Shown: positions 17,688 through 28,266, numbered from the stretch's first letter. The stretch is DNA of 64,000 nucleotides from Bacteroidia bacterium (GCA_021740845.1 JAIOYZ010000015.1:36902-100901); one strand, 5' to 3'. The notes: generated by a model not told the origin, from the letters alone. Numbers and translations: made by a program.

Positions 17688-20249
17688 ATGAGAAAACACA
17701 TTCTTCTGCTATCCATCACATTCATTGGGATGATGGGGTGCAAAATAAGTAAAAATAGTCAGGCCAACTCCATAGAAAAAATAATTTTAGAAGATGTGGT
17801 AGTTTCTCCTCAAACTGAGAAGGAAAAGCCAAGCTACCACCCCATGGAAACTAGGATTGTAGATTTGCTACACACACAATTATTTCTATCATTTGATTAC
17901 CAAAAGCAATGGGCTTATGGAACTGCTGTTTTAACCCTAAAACCCTATTGCCAAACACTAGCCAGTTTTAAATTAGATGCACAAGGTTTCGGTTTGAACC
18001 AAGTTGCGAGGATTAAAGGGAAAGATACTTTAAACCTAAGCTATTCCTACGATTCGGTTCAGCTTGAAATAAAATTAGATAAAGATTTATTGCTAAGTGA
18101 TACCTTAAAATTATTGGTTCAATACATTGCTAAACCCAACGAAATTAAAACCAAAGGTGGCAAAGCGATTACCGATTCTAGAGGTTTGTATTTTATTAAT
18201 CCATTGGGGACTGATCCCAATAAGCCTCGCCAGATTTGGAGTCAGGGCGAAACGCAATACAATTCTTGCTGGTTCCCAACTGTTGATGCACCCAATGAAA
18301 AGCATACACAAGACATTTACTTAACCATTGATTCTACCGATGTATCCTTGAGCAATGGTTTATTGATGGGTTCAAAAAAAGAAAAGAATGGCCAACACAC
18401 AGACCATTGGCAACAATTGAAACCGCATGCGCCGTATTTAACCATGATTGCCATTGGGGATTTTAGAATTACCAAAGAGCAATGGAGAGGTAAAGAAGTA
18501 AGCTATTATTTAGAACCACAATTTGCGCCTTATGCCAAAACCATTTTTGGTAAAACACCTCAGATGTTAGAAACCTATTCGCGCATAACTGGTGTTGATT
18601 ATCCTTGGGATAAATTCTCTCAGGTTGTGTGTAGAGATTTTGTGAGTGGCGCTATGGAAAACACTACAGCCGTGGTACATTACGAGATGGTGCAACATAC
18701 AGACCGCGAGCATTTAGATAATCCAATGGAAGATATTATTGCCCACGAATTGTTTCACCATTGGTTTGGAGATTTGGTTACAAGCAGAAGTTGGAGCAAT
18801 ATTCCTTTAAACGAAAGTTTTGCTACTTATGGCGAGTATTTATACAATGAAGCCACCTACGGAAAACTTTTTGCTGATGCAGTTTTTGCTAAAAATTGGG
18901 ATGCCTATTTGATGAGTAAGAAGAAGCATGATGTTAGTCCGCACCGCTTGGTTTACGAAAATCCGGATGAAGTTTTTGATGTGGTGAGCTACCAAAAAGG
19001 TTCTTGGATTTTACATTGTTTAAGAGCAGAAATTGGCGACGATGCATTCTTTAAAGGGATTAAAAACTATTTGGTAAACAATGCATACAGCACCACAGAT
19101 TTTGCAGATTTACGTCATGCTATGGAGCTCGCATCAGGCAAGGATTTAAACTTGTTTTTCAACCAATGGTTTGAAGGAACTGGCCACCCAATAGTGAGTG
19201 TTAATTCGTATTTGGAGTCGACAACCAGGCAATGGAAAGTGGAAATAAAACAATTGCAAGGTGCCAATTATGGTATGTTTTATCTTAAAACACAATTGAG
19301 TTCTGTTTGGAAATTAAACGACGAATTAAGTTTGGTTCAAACCAAGCCTATAGATTTAGGAAGTGCTTATGAAATGTTTACGCTTGAGCCACCTGTAGGA
19401 ATGGAAGGTGCCGAATTGGTATCTTATTGGCTTGATCCAAATGGAAATTTGCCTGCCATTTTACTTGAAAAAAAATCACCAGAAGCGTGGTTGTTGCAAT
19501 TGAAAATGGCTAGTTCATACCAAGGTAAATTAAGGGCCATGCGTAGGATAATTGATTTGCCAGAAGCGCCTGTAAATATTACCAAAGAGGCAATTCAGTA
19601 TTTCTTAAATAACTCCGAAACTGCCTATCAAATTCTTGGGTTGAAAATATTAGAAAAGGCAGAAGCTCTTTACGATAATTTTGAGCCAGATGTTAAGAAA
19701 ATTTGCATCGAAGGTGGCACACCTAAATTGCGCGAAGAAGCATTTTATGTATTAAGCATAAAGGCTAAATATGAAATTAGTAAGCCACTTTTCTTAAAAG
19801 GACTTGAAGATAGTTCGTACGAAGTAATGGCAACTTGTTTGGAGGTATTAAACTCGTATGAGCCTTCGTTGGCATTGGCAAAATGTGCAGAGTTGGAAGT
19901 GCATAAAACTGGGTCGGTTCAAAAAGTAATTGCTTCTATTTATGCAAGCGAGGCGCAAGAAAACAAGAATGCGTATTACCTATCTATTTTGGGTAAATAT
20001 GGTTATACAAGAAGTTCTATTTTAAGAATTTATGGTCAGTATTTACAACGCCAAAACGCACAAGTATTGGCAGAAGGAATTACTATTTTGTCTAATTATT
20101 ATGCCTTGAATAGTGATAGAGATAAAGCAAGACTGATGCAAAATGTACTTATTAACTTAGAAGAAAAATCTGCAGAAAAAACATTTTTTCAATCGAAGCA
20201 ATTTCAGGATTTTAGGACTAAAGTTGATTTAGATTTCTTGGATTATTAA
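17688..20249 (+). CDS. M1 family zinc aminopeptidase, lipoprotein
   Basis: 853 residues. The N-terminus MRKHILLLSITFIGMMGC is a lipoprotein signal. The catalytic parts are complete: SGAMENT (the exopeptidase GAMEN motif), HELFHHWFGD with zinc ligands H353 and H357 and base E354, and NESFA with E376. A long C-terminal helical-repeat domain follows, as in aminopeptidase N. It cleaves N-terminal residues from peptides, probably in the periplasm. It ends by overlapping the convergent DUF1223 gene by four bases. Confidence 0.93.
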   Translation: MRKHILLLSITFIGMMGCKISKNSQANSIEKIILEDVVVSPQTEKEKPSYHPMETRIVDLLHTQLFLSFDYQKQWAYGTAVLTLKPYCQTLASFKLDAQGFGLNQVARIKGKDTLNLSYSYDSVQLEIKLDKDLLLSDTLKLLVQYIAKPNEIKTKGGKAITDSRGLYFINPLGTDPNKPRQIWSQGETQYNSCWFPTVDAPNEKHTQDIYLTIDSTDVSLSNGLLMGSKKEKNGQHTDHWQQLKPHAPYLTMIAIGDFRITKEQWRGKEVSYYLEPQFAPYAKTIFGKTPQMLETYSRITGVDYPWDKFSQVVCRDFVSGAMENTTAVVHYEMVQHTDREHLDNPMEDIIAHELFHHWFGDLVTSRSWSNIPLNESFATYGEYLYNEATYGKLFADAVFAKNWDAYLMSKKKHDVSPHRLVYENPDEVFDVVSYQKGSWILHCLRAEIGDDAFFKGIKNYLVNNAYSTTDFADLRHAMELASGKDLNLFFNQWFEGTGHPIVSVNSYLESTTRQWKVEIKQLQGANYGMFYLKTQLSSVWKLNDELSLVQTKPIDLGSAYEMFTLEPPVGMEGAELVSYWLDPNGNLPAILLEKKSPEAWLLQLKMASSYQGKLRAMRRIIDLPEAPVNITKEAIQYFLNNSETAYQILGLKILEKAEALYDNFEPDVKKICIEGGTPKLREEAFYVLSIKAKYEISKPLFLKGLEDSSYEVMATCLEVLNSYEPSLALAKCAELEVHKTGSVQKVIASIYASEAQENKNAYYLSILGKYGYTRSSILRIYGQYLQRQNAQVLAEGITILSNYYALNSDRDKARLMQNVLINLEEKSAEKTFFQSKQFQDFRTKVDLDFLDY

Positions 20250-21013
20250 GGAGCAAAAGTTAATTGGTCGACTGCTCTGATGCGCCAAGTATTTTTATCT
20301 TGAACAAATACCACTAACCTGTAATTTTCTAAATTTAGTTCGTGGTTCATGTAAATTTTAAACATGCCCTCCTTGTTATTAATTGGGTGGGTGGTAAAGT
20401 CTCTTACAACATTGTGGTGGTGCAGAATTAACCCAGAATTTTCGCCACCTTTTACTTGGCTGTTTATTTCTTTTTGAACCAAAGCCACGCGAATTTCACA
20501 AGAATCGTAATCGCCCCAATATTGGTAAGCTACCATTAAGCTATCTTCATTTTCTACGGCAGTAACACCACTTCTTAGAAAGTTGGGAGAACCTTGGGAA
20601 AGTGTATTTGAAATAATGGTTCCAATTCCTCTTTTGTCTGCGCCTGCATAATCTTTATCGCTGCCATTTACAAAAACCATGGGCGTGTACAAAGCGTTTA
20701 ATTTCTTTTTGTACATGTATTCTTGCTGACGAAGACTATAGGCAGAATCGGAAAATGGGTCTACCCAACCAGAGCGATTCCAAATTACTACATGGTAATC
20801 TATTACATAAACAGGCATTTTATTGCTATCGCTTATGTTTACCACTTCTTTTAAAAATTCATCGGCAAATGGGCAACTGCTGCAACCTTCGGAGGAGAAT
20901 AATTCAACCAAAACACTAGGTTGAAAAAGTTTAGGTTCTGGATTACTTAGTTGAGCAGAAGAAGAAAAATAGCCTAAGGCCAAACAGAAAAAGAATATTG
21001 TTTTTTTTATCAT
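20246..21013 (-). CDS. DUF1223 family thioredoxin-like protein
   Basis: 255 residues with a signal peptide (1-20). The early FSSEGCSSCPFADEFL contains the CxxC of a thioredoxin-like fold and the family hallmark E-G-C-S-S-C-P. Exported; redox role likely but unproven. Its start codon overlaps the end of the upstream M28 peptidase gene, suggesting co-transcription. Confidence 0.82.
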   Translation of the reverse strand: MIKKTIFFFCLALGYFSSSAQLSNPEPKLFQPSVLVELFSSEGCSSCPFADEFLKEVVNISDSNKMPVYVIDYHVVIWNRSGWVDPFSDSAYSLRQQEYMYKKKLNALYTPMVFVNGSDKDYAGADKRGIGTIISNTLSQGSPNFLRSGVTAVENEDSLMVAYQYWGDYDSCEIRVALVQKEINSQVKGGENSGLILHHHNVVRDFTTHPINNKEGMFKIYMNHELNLENYRLVVFVQDKNTWRIRAVDQLTFAP

Positions 21014-22773
21014 TTGAAAAGTAACTTTTGAGTATCTACAATTTGGTTATTAACTATTAGAGTGCAATGGTAAATTCCCTTTGCCTGAAAACCATGAATA
21101 AAAAGCACTTCGTTTATTTCTTTGTCCAAAACCAATTCAGTTTCATGTACTTTATTTCCTTGCATATCGGTAATGAGCAATTGAGCAACTTGTTTCTTTT
21201 GAGACAAGCTGGTCCAAATGCTTAAGCTTAGGGTTTCATCAATAGGATTGGGATTTACTGGTAAAAGTTGCACCGTTTTTTCTTTATAAGAATTATTGTT
21301 AAGTCCTGTTGCAGGAACGCCCAAAACCTTCACATATTTTTCTATGGCAAACAAACTTTCTACGCCTTCCTCATTTTGCCTAGCTACCGAAACAAAATAG
21401 AAACTATCCTTTTTTACATGATAGGTTTTTAAATCAGTTGCACCAATCAAAGTGAAAATGGTATCAAAATCATTGCTTCTGCTTCTAAAACCAATTCGGT
21501 AATTATTGGGCGAAATTGGGTTTTTAATAATCACACTTAAACCATTTCCATCGTTAACCAAATCAAATTCAGGTATGGCTGGTCCCATGGCAGCCGTGGC
21601 CGCAGAGATTCCATTGAGGTAGCAATTGCGCAAAAGATAATTGGTGTTTACGTACAAGCTATCGTATTTTCCATCTTGGTTAAAGTCCTTACCCAAAACA
21701 TCTCTTGTGGTGTGTTGCCTATCGGTATAGCCTGCGCCATTACTCGCATCTCCGTGTTCGTTGGCGCTGGTAAAACGTATGGCAGTATAGCCTTGTTGCC
21801 TAAAAGGAATATGATCGCCACCTCTACCAACACGGTCTTCTGCATTCATAATATTTACCTTTGTTTTAATGCTCATCATTGGAAGCATTTCTTCTTCAAA
21901 CTCCAGTTTACAAAAGCGTGCAAATCCTTTGTGTGCAGAGTAATTGGCTCCTGCGCTAAAGATTCTTACATTCATACTATCTACTTCATTTTCTCCCGGA
22001 CAACCAGGATCAGAAGCTGTTTTGCCACAAATAACACCGCCAATCACATCGTTGTTTAAAACGGCTCTTAGGTTCAAACCATTATTTTTACAATAAACCG
22101 CAAAGGCATTGGCACCATCTAAACCTTGTTCTTCGCCAATAGTGAGCATAAAAACTAAGGTTCTTGGGTACAAGTTTTTACTCATTACCCTCGCTAATTC
22201 TAAAACTAGAGCCACTCCGCTTCCATTGTCTTCCATGCCTTGCGCTAGGCAAAGGGTATCACAAACAGATTCGCAACGACTGTCTAAATGAGCTTCAATT
22301 AAAATAAAATCCTTTAGGCTAGAATCTGTTCCAGGCAAAATTGCCATTACATTTCTATGTTGGTTTTTATTGCAAATAGTTTGGTCGAATTGAAAATAAC
22401 CCACCAATAATTTGTTATCGTTAGCAGTATTAAAACCTTCAAATTTGCTGTTTCCCCAGCGGCGTGCGGCTCCAATTCCGTTTGAGAAAGAAACAGTATC
22501 AGAGGCCGTATTTCTGTTTTCAAAATTTTCCAATTCGTGCAAATAGCTTCCCAAAGAATCCGCATTGAGTTGGGTAAAAAGATTGCTTACTACAGCGTTT
22601 TTAGTGCTTGCCGAGCTTGCAGGGTAAAAGTCCTTTGGGTTAAAGTTTCCCTTTAAAACCTGTTCGGCTTTTGGGTGCGTTAATACAAAGTTGCTTTGCG
22701 CAATAATTTCTGTTTGAACCAAAAATAGGATCAAGAAAAGATGGAAATAGATAACTCGTAATTTTATTTTCAT
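21010..22773 (-). CDS. M28 family metallopeptidase with T9SS type-A sorting tail
   Basis: 587 residues from the ATG at 22,773 (a TTG 15 bases upstream also fits). Signal peptide 1-25. The peptidase core shows IEAHLDS, MEDNGSGVALVLELAR and GEEQGLDGANAFA, the zinc-site regions of M28 aminopeptidases, and GRGGDHIPFRQQGY with a later zinc ligand. The last ~85 residues (LLPVNPNPIDETLSLSIW to KGIYHCTLIV) form a T9SS type-A C-terminal domain, so the enzyme is secreted through the outer membrane. Shares an operon with the DUF1223 gene. Confidence 0.9.
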   Translation of the reverse strand: MKIKLRVIYFHLFLILFLVQTEIIAQSNFVLTHPKAEQVLKGNFNPKDFYPASSASTKNAVVSNLFTQLNADSLGSYLHELENFENRNTASDTVSFSNGIGAARRWGNSKFEGFNTANDNKLLVGYFQFDQTICNKNQHRNVMAILPGTDSSLKDFILIEAHLDSRCESVCDTLCLAQGMEDNGSGVALVLELARVMSKNLYPRTLVFMLTIGEEQGLDGANAFAVYCKNNGLNLRAVLNNDVIGGVICGKTASDPGCPGENEVDSMNVRIFSAGANYSAHKGFARFCKLEFEEEMLPMMSIKTKVNIMNAEDRVGRGGDHIPFRQQGYTAIRFTSANEHGDASNGAGYTDRQHTTRDVLGKDFNQDGKYDSLYVNTNYLLRNCYLNGISAATAAMGPAIPEFDLVNDGNGLSVIIKNPISPNNYRIGFRSRSNDFDTIFTLIGATDLKTYHVKKDSFYFVSVARQNEEGVESLFAIEKYVKVLGVPATGLNNNSYKEKTVQLLPVNPNPIDETLSLSIWTSLSQKKQVAQLLITDMQGNKVHETELVLDKEINEVLFIHGFQAKGIYHCTLIVNNQIVDTQKLLFK

Positions 22774-22831
22774 ACGTTTTGGGTTCAACTCAAAAATAAA
22801 GAAATGGGTTCAAACCAACACCATAAGCAAC

Positions 22832-23743
22832 TTAGTTTTTACTTACTTGTATTAAATCGTAAACGGCCTCTTCGGCAGTTTTAAATTGAAACTGAAAACC
22901 TGCATCCTCAATTTTTTGCGACGAAATTTGTTGGTTGGCAACTAGCATGGGAGCAATTTCTCCAAACAGAATGCGCAAAACAAATTCTGGAATACCGGGT
23001 AAGAAAAATGGTCGGTGAAGATTTTTGCAGATTAATTGAGTGAGCTTTTTATTGCTTTCGGTTTTAGGCCCAACTCCATTAAAAATGCCCGAAAGGTTTT
23101 TGTTTTCGGCCAAATAAATAAAAATTTTACTGAGGTCGTTGATGTGAATCCAAGGAGTTTGCATGTTTCCATTTCCAAGTGGAGCAGCCAAACCCAAATT
23201 AACAATTGGTGCTAGTTCTTTAATAAATCCGCCTTGGGTGCTCAAAATAATTCCTATTCTCACAATGCCAACTCTAATTCCCAAGTCTTGTATTTTAAGA
23301 CTTTCGGCCTCCCATTTTATGCATACATCGGCCAAAAAGGTATTCCCGGGTTTTGTGCTTTCTAAAGTATTTGCGGGAGGATTGTTACCATAAAAGCCCA
23401 CTGCAGAAGCGGCAATAAAGGTTTTTATGCCATGTGAATTTTCTTTTAAAGATTTATAAAGTAGCTGGGTAGATTGGATTCTACTTTCTAAAATTTCTTG
23501 TTTATGCGCACTTGTCCAGCGTTTTTCTGCAACACCAGCACCTGCCAAATGAAAGATAATTTCATTTTCTTTTAATGCAGTTAAATCCAAATCCCCTTTT
23601 TCTGGGTCCCAGAAATAAGATTTCTGTTTATTTTTTTTAGGATTTCTGCTCAGCCAACTAACCTCGTAGCCAAGTAATTCAAGATTTTTTGTTAGGTTTG
23701 AACCTAATAAACCAGAGCCTCCAGTAATGAGTATTTTTGTCAT
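22832..23743 (-). CDS. TIGR01777 family NAD(P)-dependent epimerase/dehydratase-like protein
   Basis: 303 residues. The N-terminus KILITGGSGLLGSNL is the Rossmann dinucleotide motif. SAVGFYG provides the family's serine/tyrosine region and the C-terminus (GIPEFVLRILFGEIAPMLV) is the DUF1731 tail. This is a sequence-defined family (SulA/YfcH type) without an established substrate. Divergent from the MerR-type regulator 33 bases away. Confidence 0.9.
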   Translation of the reverse strand: MTKILITGGSGLLGSNLTKNLELLGYEVSWLSRNPKKNKQKSYFWDPEKGDLDLTALKENEIIFHLAGAGVAEKRWTSAHKQEILESRIQSTQLLYKSLKENSHGIKTFIAASAVGFYGNNPPANTLESTKPGNTFLADVCIKWEAESLKIQDLGIRVGIVRIGIILSTQGGFIKELAPIVNLGLAAPLGNGNMQTPWIHINDLSKIFIYLAENKNLSGIFNGVGPKTESNKKLTQLICKNLHRPFFLPGIPEFVLRILFGEIAPMLVANQQISSQKIEDAGFQFQFKTAEEAVYDLIQVSKN

Positions 23744-23776
23744 AATGATTTCTAATAAAACAATCTAAGCACCTCA

Positions 23777-24694
23777 ATGTTTAAGAAAGATAATCCATAT
23801 TTAAAAAATACTTTGGGAACCTTTTCAATTAAAGACATTGAGGCCGTTACAGGCATCAAAAGCCATACGCTCAGAATATGGGAGCAGCGCTATGGCATTA
23901 TTGTACCTAAGCGCAGCGAAACCAATATTCGTTATTACGACGATTCTGATTTGAAAACCTTATTAAATATAAGCGTTTTAAACGACAATGGCTATAAAAT
24001 TTCTGAAATAGCCAAAATGCCAAAAGATACAATTTGCGAAAAAGTTGTTCAAATTGGTCAGTCTTGTTGCGAGTTTAAATTTCATATCCGCTCTTTTGTT
24101 TCAGCAATGATGAGTTTTGATGAAACAGGTTTTCATAAATTACTCAATACCTTTATCCTTCAATTTGGTTTGGAGGAAGCCTTTCTAAAAATTGTATTTC
24201 CTTTTCTTACAGAAGTGGGATTGCTTTGGCAAGTTGGTACCATATTGCCTTCACATGAACATTTTGCTTCTAATATTATTAAGCAAAAGCTTTATGTTGC
24301 CATTGATGGTCAGGTTGGGAAAGTAAATCCTAACAAGAAGAAATTTTTACTCTTCCTCCCAGAAAGTGAGAAACATTCCTTGGGTTTGTTATTTGCTAAT
24401 TACCTCATTCGCAATCGGGGCCATGAACTATTATACTTGGGGCAAGAAGTTCCACTAGTAGATTTACATGAGGCCTTTGGAAATGATTGTCCAGATTATA
24501 TCTTAACCATGATGACCGCCGCACAACCGGATATTGACAAACAAGAATACGTGAATTACCTAAGTGCGAATTGGCCAAATTCTAAAATTATTTTAACGGG
24601 TCCGCAGTTTGTAAATGCAGAATTGAGTTTAAATGAAAACACACAAGCCATTAAATCTCTGGCTGCATTTATTGAGTTTTTAAATGCTATATAA
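23777..24694 (+). CDS. MerR-type regulator with B12-binding-like C-terminal domain
   Basis: 305 residues. Residues 17-85 form a MerR helix-turn-helix (FSIKDIEAVTGIKSHTLRIW, then YYDDSDLKTL). Residues ~180-305 resemble the cobalamin-binding fold seen in CarH/LitR light-responsive repressors. The E-H pair in SHEHFASN matches the B12 cap region, but the classical DxHxxG motif is not present in the fold, so cobalamin binding is doubtful. Likely controls the divergent epimerase and/or carotenoid-type genes elsewhere. Confidence 0.82.
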   Translation: MFKKDNPYLKNTLGTFSIKDIEAVTGIKSHTLRIWEQRYGIIVPKRSETNIRYYDDSDLKTLLNISVLNDNGYKISEIAKMPKDTICEKVVQIGQSCCEFKFHIRSFVSAMMSFDETGFHKLLNTFILQFGLEEAFLKIVFPFLTEVGLLWQVGTILPSHEHFASNIIKQKLYVAIDGQVGKVNPNKKKFLLFLPESEKHSLGLLFANYLIRNRGHELLYLGQEVPLVDLHEAFGNDCPDYILTMMTAAQPDIDKQEYVNYLSANWPNSKIILTGPQFVNAELSLNENTQAIKSLAAFIEFLNAI

Positions 24695-24702
24695 ATAAGT
24701 CT

Positions 24703-25401
24703 TTAATTCTCCGAGCCACCAGACATGGCGCCTAATAGAAGGTTCAATTCTTGTTCGGTCACCACTTGATAAGTGGCCGGAATTTCAAACATCTTATCTT
24801 CAATTGGTATAGATTGAATCATCTTCACTTTCATTACCATCGTCATGCCGTTTTCTGTAATGCTATATTGCATCAAAAATCCATTAATAGACTTTAAATT
24901 AGAATCGTTTTCTGTATTGTAAGGCGGCAGTTCTTTGGTAAACCAGCATTCATTTATGGTTGTATCGAAAGGTGTTTTAATATACACCAAAGCCTTTTGG
25001 CAACGCTTGTCGGCAATGGTTTTGTACTCATCTACAACAACCACGCTTGTTTCCTTGCTAATGGTATCTGTTCTCAAACTTTTCTTAACTTCCACCAACT
25101 CGCTATCGGTTTGGATCAAAGCGAATTTTTTACCGAAAATATTGAGCAAAACAGTAGTCTTTTTGGTTTCGCCATCGTAGATAGTAGAGTTTTTTCCTTT
25201 ACCACCTAAGCCCATTTCCATACGAGTCTTTTTATCCTTAAAATAAAAGCTTGCATCGTGAGGTAAAAGATGTTCGTTGCGTTTTACATCAGCGTTTAAA
25301 TTTTGGTAGCTTATATCATAAAAAAGCTTGCCTTCTTTAATCAAAGTCTGACCCCAAGTTTGGCTTGAGATAAAAAGTAGAATGGTGAAAAAGGATTTCA
25401 T
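24703..25401 (-). CDS. GLPGLI/DUF4412-like exported protein
   Basis: 232 residues with a signal peptide (1-17). The pattern of beta strands with KKTRMEMGLGGKG, followed by ADKRCQKALVYIKTPFDTTI and ECWFTKELPPY, fits the GLPGLI/DUF4412 group of Bacteroidota exported proteins. Function unknown. It lies two bases downstream of the enoyl-CoA hydratase gene on the same strand. Confidence 0.7.
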   Translation of the reverse strand: MKSFFTILLFISSQTWGQTLIKEGKLFYDISYQNLNADVKRNEHLLPHDASFYFKDKKTRMEMGLGGKGKNSTIYDGETKKTTVLLNIFGKKFALIQTDSELVEVKKSLRTDTISKETSVVVVDEYKTIADKRCQKALVYIKTPFDTTINECWFTKELPPYNTENDSNLKSINGFLMQYSITENGMTMVMKVKMIQSIPIEDKMFEIPATYQVVTEQELNLLLGAMSGGSEN

Positions 25402-25402
25402 T

Positions 25403-26179
25403 TTACCAACTTAATTTTTCTTTATTTAAAAATGCCGAAATACCACGTTTGCAATCATCAGAAGCGCGCGCCTCTGCATTCATTTCTGATGCGTAGCTAA
25501 TTGCGTTTTCTAAGCTCAACTCCGGAACCTTGGCCAACATTTTCTTAGTGCTAGCAATGCTTTGCGCCGAAGTGTGTTTGCAAAGTTTAACCGCAAATTT
25601 ATGCACTTCCTCCTCAATAATTTTGGGATCTATAACACCAGAAATCAATTGGTATTCCAAAGCTTTTTGGCCATCAAAAATATCGCCTGTCAACAAAATC
25701 TGACGAGCAATTTTCTCACCTACTGTGCGCAATAAAAATACCATAACAATGGCGGGTATAAAGCCAATTTTTACTTCGGTATAAGCAAACTTGGCATTGA
25801 AATCTGCAAAGCAAAAATCGCAAATAGTAGCCAAGCCGCAACCTCCAGCAAAGGCCGGACCTTCAACTCTCGATATTACAATTTTTGGAGATTGATAGAT
25901 TTGTAAAAATAGCCCTGCTAAATGTTGGCTATCTGCTAAATTTTCTTGGTAGGTATTGTTTTGTAGCTTTTGCAAGGAAGCTAAATCAGCACCAGAACAA
26001 AATGCTTCTCCATTAGATTTAAGAACAATAACCTTGCAATTTTCATCTTTCTCAGCCTTGCTTAAAGCATCTTTAATGGCTTGCACAAATTCAAAACTCA
26101 AGGCATTTCTTTTCTCTGGTCGGTTTAAGGTAAGGTAACCAACTCTATCTATTACTTCGTATAAAACCAAATCATCCAT
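25403..26179 (-). CDS. enoyl-CoA hydratase/isomerase family protein
   Basis: 258 residues with the crotonase fold: RPEKRNALSFEFVQAI, the oxyanion-hole segments AFCSGADLASL and GPAFAGGCGLATICDF, and TEVKIGFIPAIV. A glutamate at the second acid position (E in YTEVKIG) argues for hydratase activity; the closest function by pattern is methylglutaconyl-CoA hydratase of leucine breakdown, but that is inference. Sits between comEC and a GLPGLI-like gene with 2-3 base gaps, so probably one operon. Confidence 0.9.
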   Translation of the reverse strand: MDDLVLYEVIDRVGYLTLNRPEKRNALSFEFVQAIKDALSKAEKDENCKVIVLKSNGEAFCSGADLASLQKLQNNTYQENLADSQHLAGLFLQIYQSPKIVISRVEGPAFAGGCGLATICDFCFADFNAKFAYTEVKIGFIPAIVMVFLLRTVGEKIARQILLTGDIFDGQKALEYQLISGVIDPKIIEEEVHKFAVKLCKHTSAQSIASTKKMLAKVPELSLENAISYASEMNAEARASDDCKRGISAFLNKEKLSW

Positions 26180-26181
26180 AC

Positions 26182-28239
26182 TTACAATGATACTTCAAAG
26201 GCTCCATTTTCTGAAATATCGTAGAAAGGTATTCTCAAATTAGTAAGAATTTTTTGAATAGCCTTTCTCTTTTTAAACGGCAAATCCTTACACAAAATGG
26301 CCTTTTCAATATGTTTGCCTTTTATCATTTCTTGCAAAAGAATATACTTCGAGCCATGCAAAACCAAAAATGATATCTCCTTGCTAGTGGATTTTGTGCC
26401 AGAGTTAGCCACCAAAATCGGCTTCATTTCTGGCAAATTTAACTCGTAGTTAAAAGAGTCTAATTCGGTTTGAACCAAATTTTTAATTCCGGAATGCAGG
26501 TAATTGGGCAGAATTGCTCGCTCAAAATTCTCACTCCCTTCCTGATTTTCTTGGGTAAAATATAAACTAGCATTTTGGCCTTTTGTAATTTGCAAAGCCA
26601 TACCTTTCTTTACTTCATACACGCAAAATTTTGCAATTTGATTTTGAGAATAATTAGTCCAAACCCAATTGAATTGCCACAAAAGAATTAGGGTCAAACC
26701 GAATTTTAAAAACAGCAAATCTCTTTTTTGAAAATAAATAATGGTGCAAACAAGCAACAAAAAATAGATGCCAACTTGTAGCGGGTTCCAAAACAATTTA
26801 TCGATATAGGAGTAAGGTAAATTGGCGATGAAAAAGGCCGTTTTATGGGTGAGCCAAATAAGCAAACTCGTTAACTTTCCTGCCCATAAAGCCAAGACTG
26901 GAAAGGGCGAAACTAGTAACAATAGAATTCCTGAATAGATGATAAAACTAGCCAACGGAATTATTAACAAGTTGGCAATTAAAAAATAATTGGGCAATTG
27001 ATGGAAATAATAAATGCTAATTGGCAGAGTAAGAATTTGTGCAGAAATGGAAACAGCAAAAACTTTCCAAATATGGTCTAGAAATTTATGAGGGAAAATA
27101 ATAGAATGGTAGAGGTAAGGGTAAAAGCCCAAAATGCCTGCAACTGCTGCATAGCTTAGCTGAAATCCTACATTAAAAATTAGGTTTGGTTCAAACAGTA
27201 ATAAAAAAAATGCCGAAGCTGCCAAACTATTAAACGGGTTGCTAGAGCGGTTTAGTTGTTTGCCTAGCAAAACAAAACTAAACATTAGGCTTGCGCGCAA
27301 AATAGAAGGACTAAACCCACACAAAAGGGAGTAGGCCCAAATTCCCAAAATTTGAATTAAGGCCAGCCATTTGGAGGCTGTTTTCTTGCGTTCCAGAGGT
27401 TTTAAAAGAAGGCTCAAAACCATAAAAACCAAACCTACATGCATGCCACTCACAGCCAACACATGCAAGGTGCCGGTTCGGCCAAAAGCATTTCTGGTTT
27501 CTGGGTCAATATCATTGTCGAAACCATAAAGCAAAGCCTCAGCAATGCCACGTTCGCTGGCCTCGCTCACGTTTGTTTCCAGTGTTTTTTGTATATAATT
27601 TTGAACCGAGTAAGCCGCTTTTTGAAAGGGATTTCCTAAATTGGTTTGAAGTATAATCCAAGAGCCAGAATCTAAAAATGTACTATGGGTGATGTATTTT
27701 TTTGCCAAGAATTTTTGGTAATCAAAAGCATAAGGATTTTTGGCCGAAGAAATTTCCAAGAAATGGGATTTAATTACTATTTGATCGCCATACTGTGGCA
27801 ACGCGGCTTTCTCCGTATTTTTAAAGTATAGCAGTATTTTTCCTTTAATTTCTGTTTGAACCAAAAGACTGTCGTAGCCATAATTTACAAGTGCTTCGGC
27901 AGAGTAACCCGATTTTTTTCTTTGTGGATTTTCGCTTAAAGTAATCACCAAAGCCTTACTTGGTGCAAGTGAAAAATGTTGGTAATAATTCTGAGCTGAT
28001 TTAACTTGAGAAATTCCAGTTCCCAGGCAAAAAAGTAGAAGACTAAAAAAAATGCCTCGGTAATAATCTTTGGTAAGTGCTTTGTAAAAATTAGTAAATA
28101 GAAAATAGGAGAGGAGGCTTAAAGCTGCAAGAATACTCGATTTTTCAACACTCCAGTTAAATTGAGTTTGAACCAAAATCCCTCCAATTAGTGGAAATAG
28201 GATTCGAACAAAAGGCATTTGTTGCCAAAAACTGGCCAT
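26182..28239 (-). CDS. comEC: ComEC/Rec2 family DNA-uptake channel protein
   Basis: 685 residues. Several membrane helices at the N-terminus, a soluble DUF4131 domain, then the competence domain with the signature LHVLAVSGMHVGLV and about seven further helices (GFSPSILRASLMF, NVGFQLSYAAVAGILGF). The C-terminal ~130 residues are short and lack a recognisable metallo-beta-lactamase domain, as in many Bacteroidota ComEC proteins. It conducts single-stranded DNA across the inner membrane in natural transformation. Confidence 0.9.
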   Translation of the reverse strand: MASFWQQMPFVRILFPLIGGILVQTQFNWSVEKSSILAALSLLSYFLFTNFYKALTKDYYRGIFFSLLLFCLGTGISQVKSAQNYYQHFSLAPSKALVITLSENPQRKKSGYSAEALVNYGYDSLLVQTEIKGKILLYFKNTEKAALPQYGDQIVIKSHFLEISSAKNPYAFDYQKFLAKKYITHSTFLDSGSWIILQTNLGNPFQKAAYSVQNYIQKTLETNVSEASERGIAEALLYGFDNDIDPETRNAFGRTGTLHVLAVSGMHVGLVFMVLSLLLKPLERKKTASKWLALIQILGIWAYSLLCGFSPSILRASLMFSFVLLGKQLNRSSNPFNSLAASAFFLLLFEPNLIFNVGFQLSYAAVAGILGFYPYLYHSIIFPHKFLDHIWKVFAVSISAQILTLPISIYYFHQLPNYFLIANLLIIPLASFIIYSGILLLLVSPFPVLALWAGKLTSLLIWLTHKTAFFIANLPYSYIDKLFWNPLQVGIYFLLLVCTIIYFQKRDLLFLKFGLTLILLWQFNWVWTNYSQNQIAKFCVYEVKKGMALQITKGQNASLYFTQENQEGSENFERAILPNYLHSGIKNLVQTELDSFNYELNLPEMKPILVANSGTKSTSKEISFLVLHGSKYILLQEMIKGKHIEKAILCKDLPFKKRKAIQKILTNLRIPFYDISENGAFEVSL

Positions 28240-28266
28240 ATTGTTAATTTGTGTTTATAAGAATAC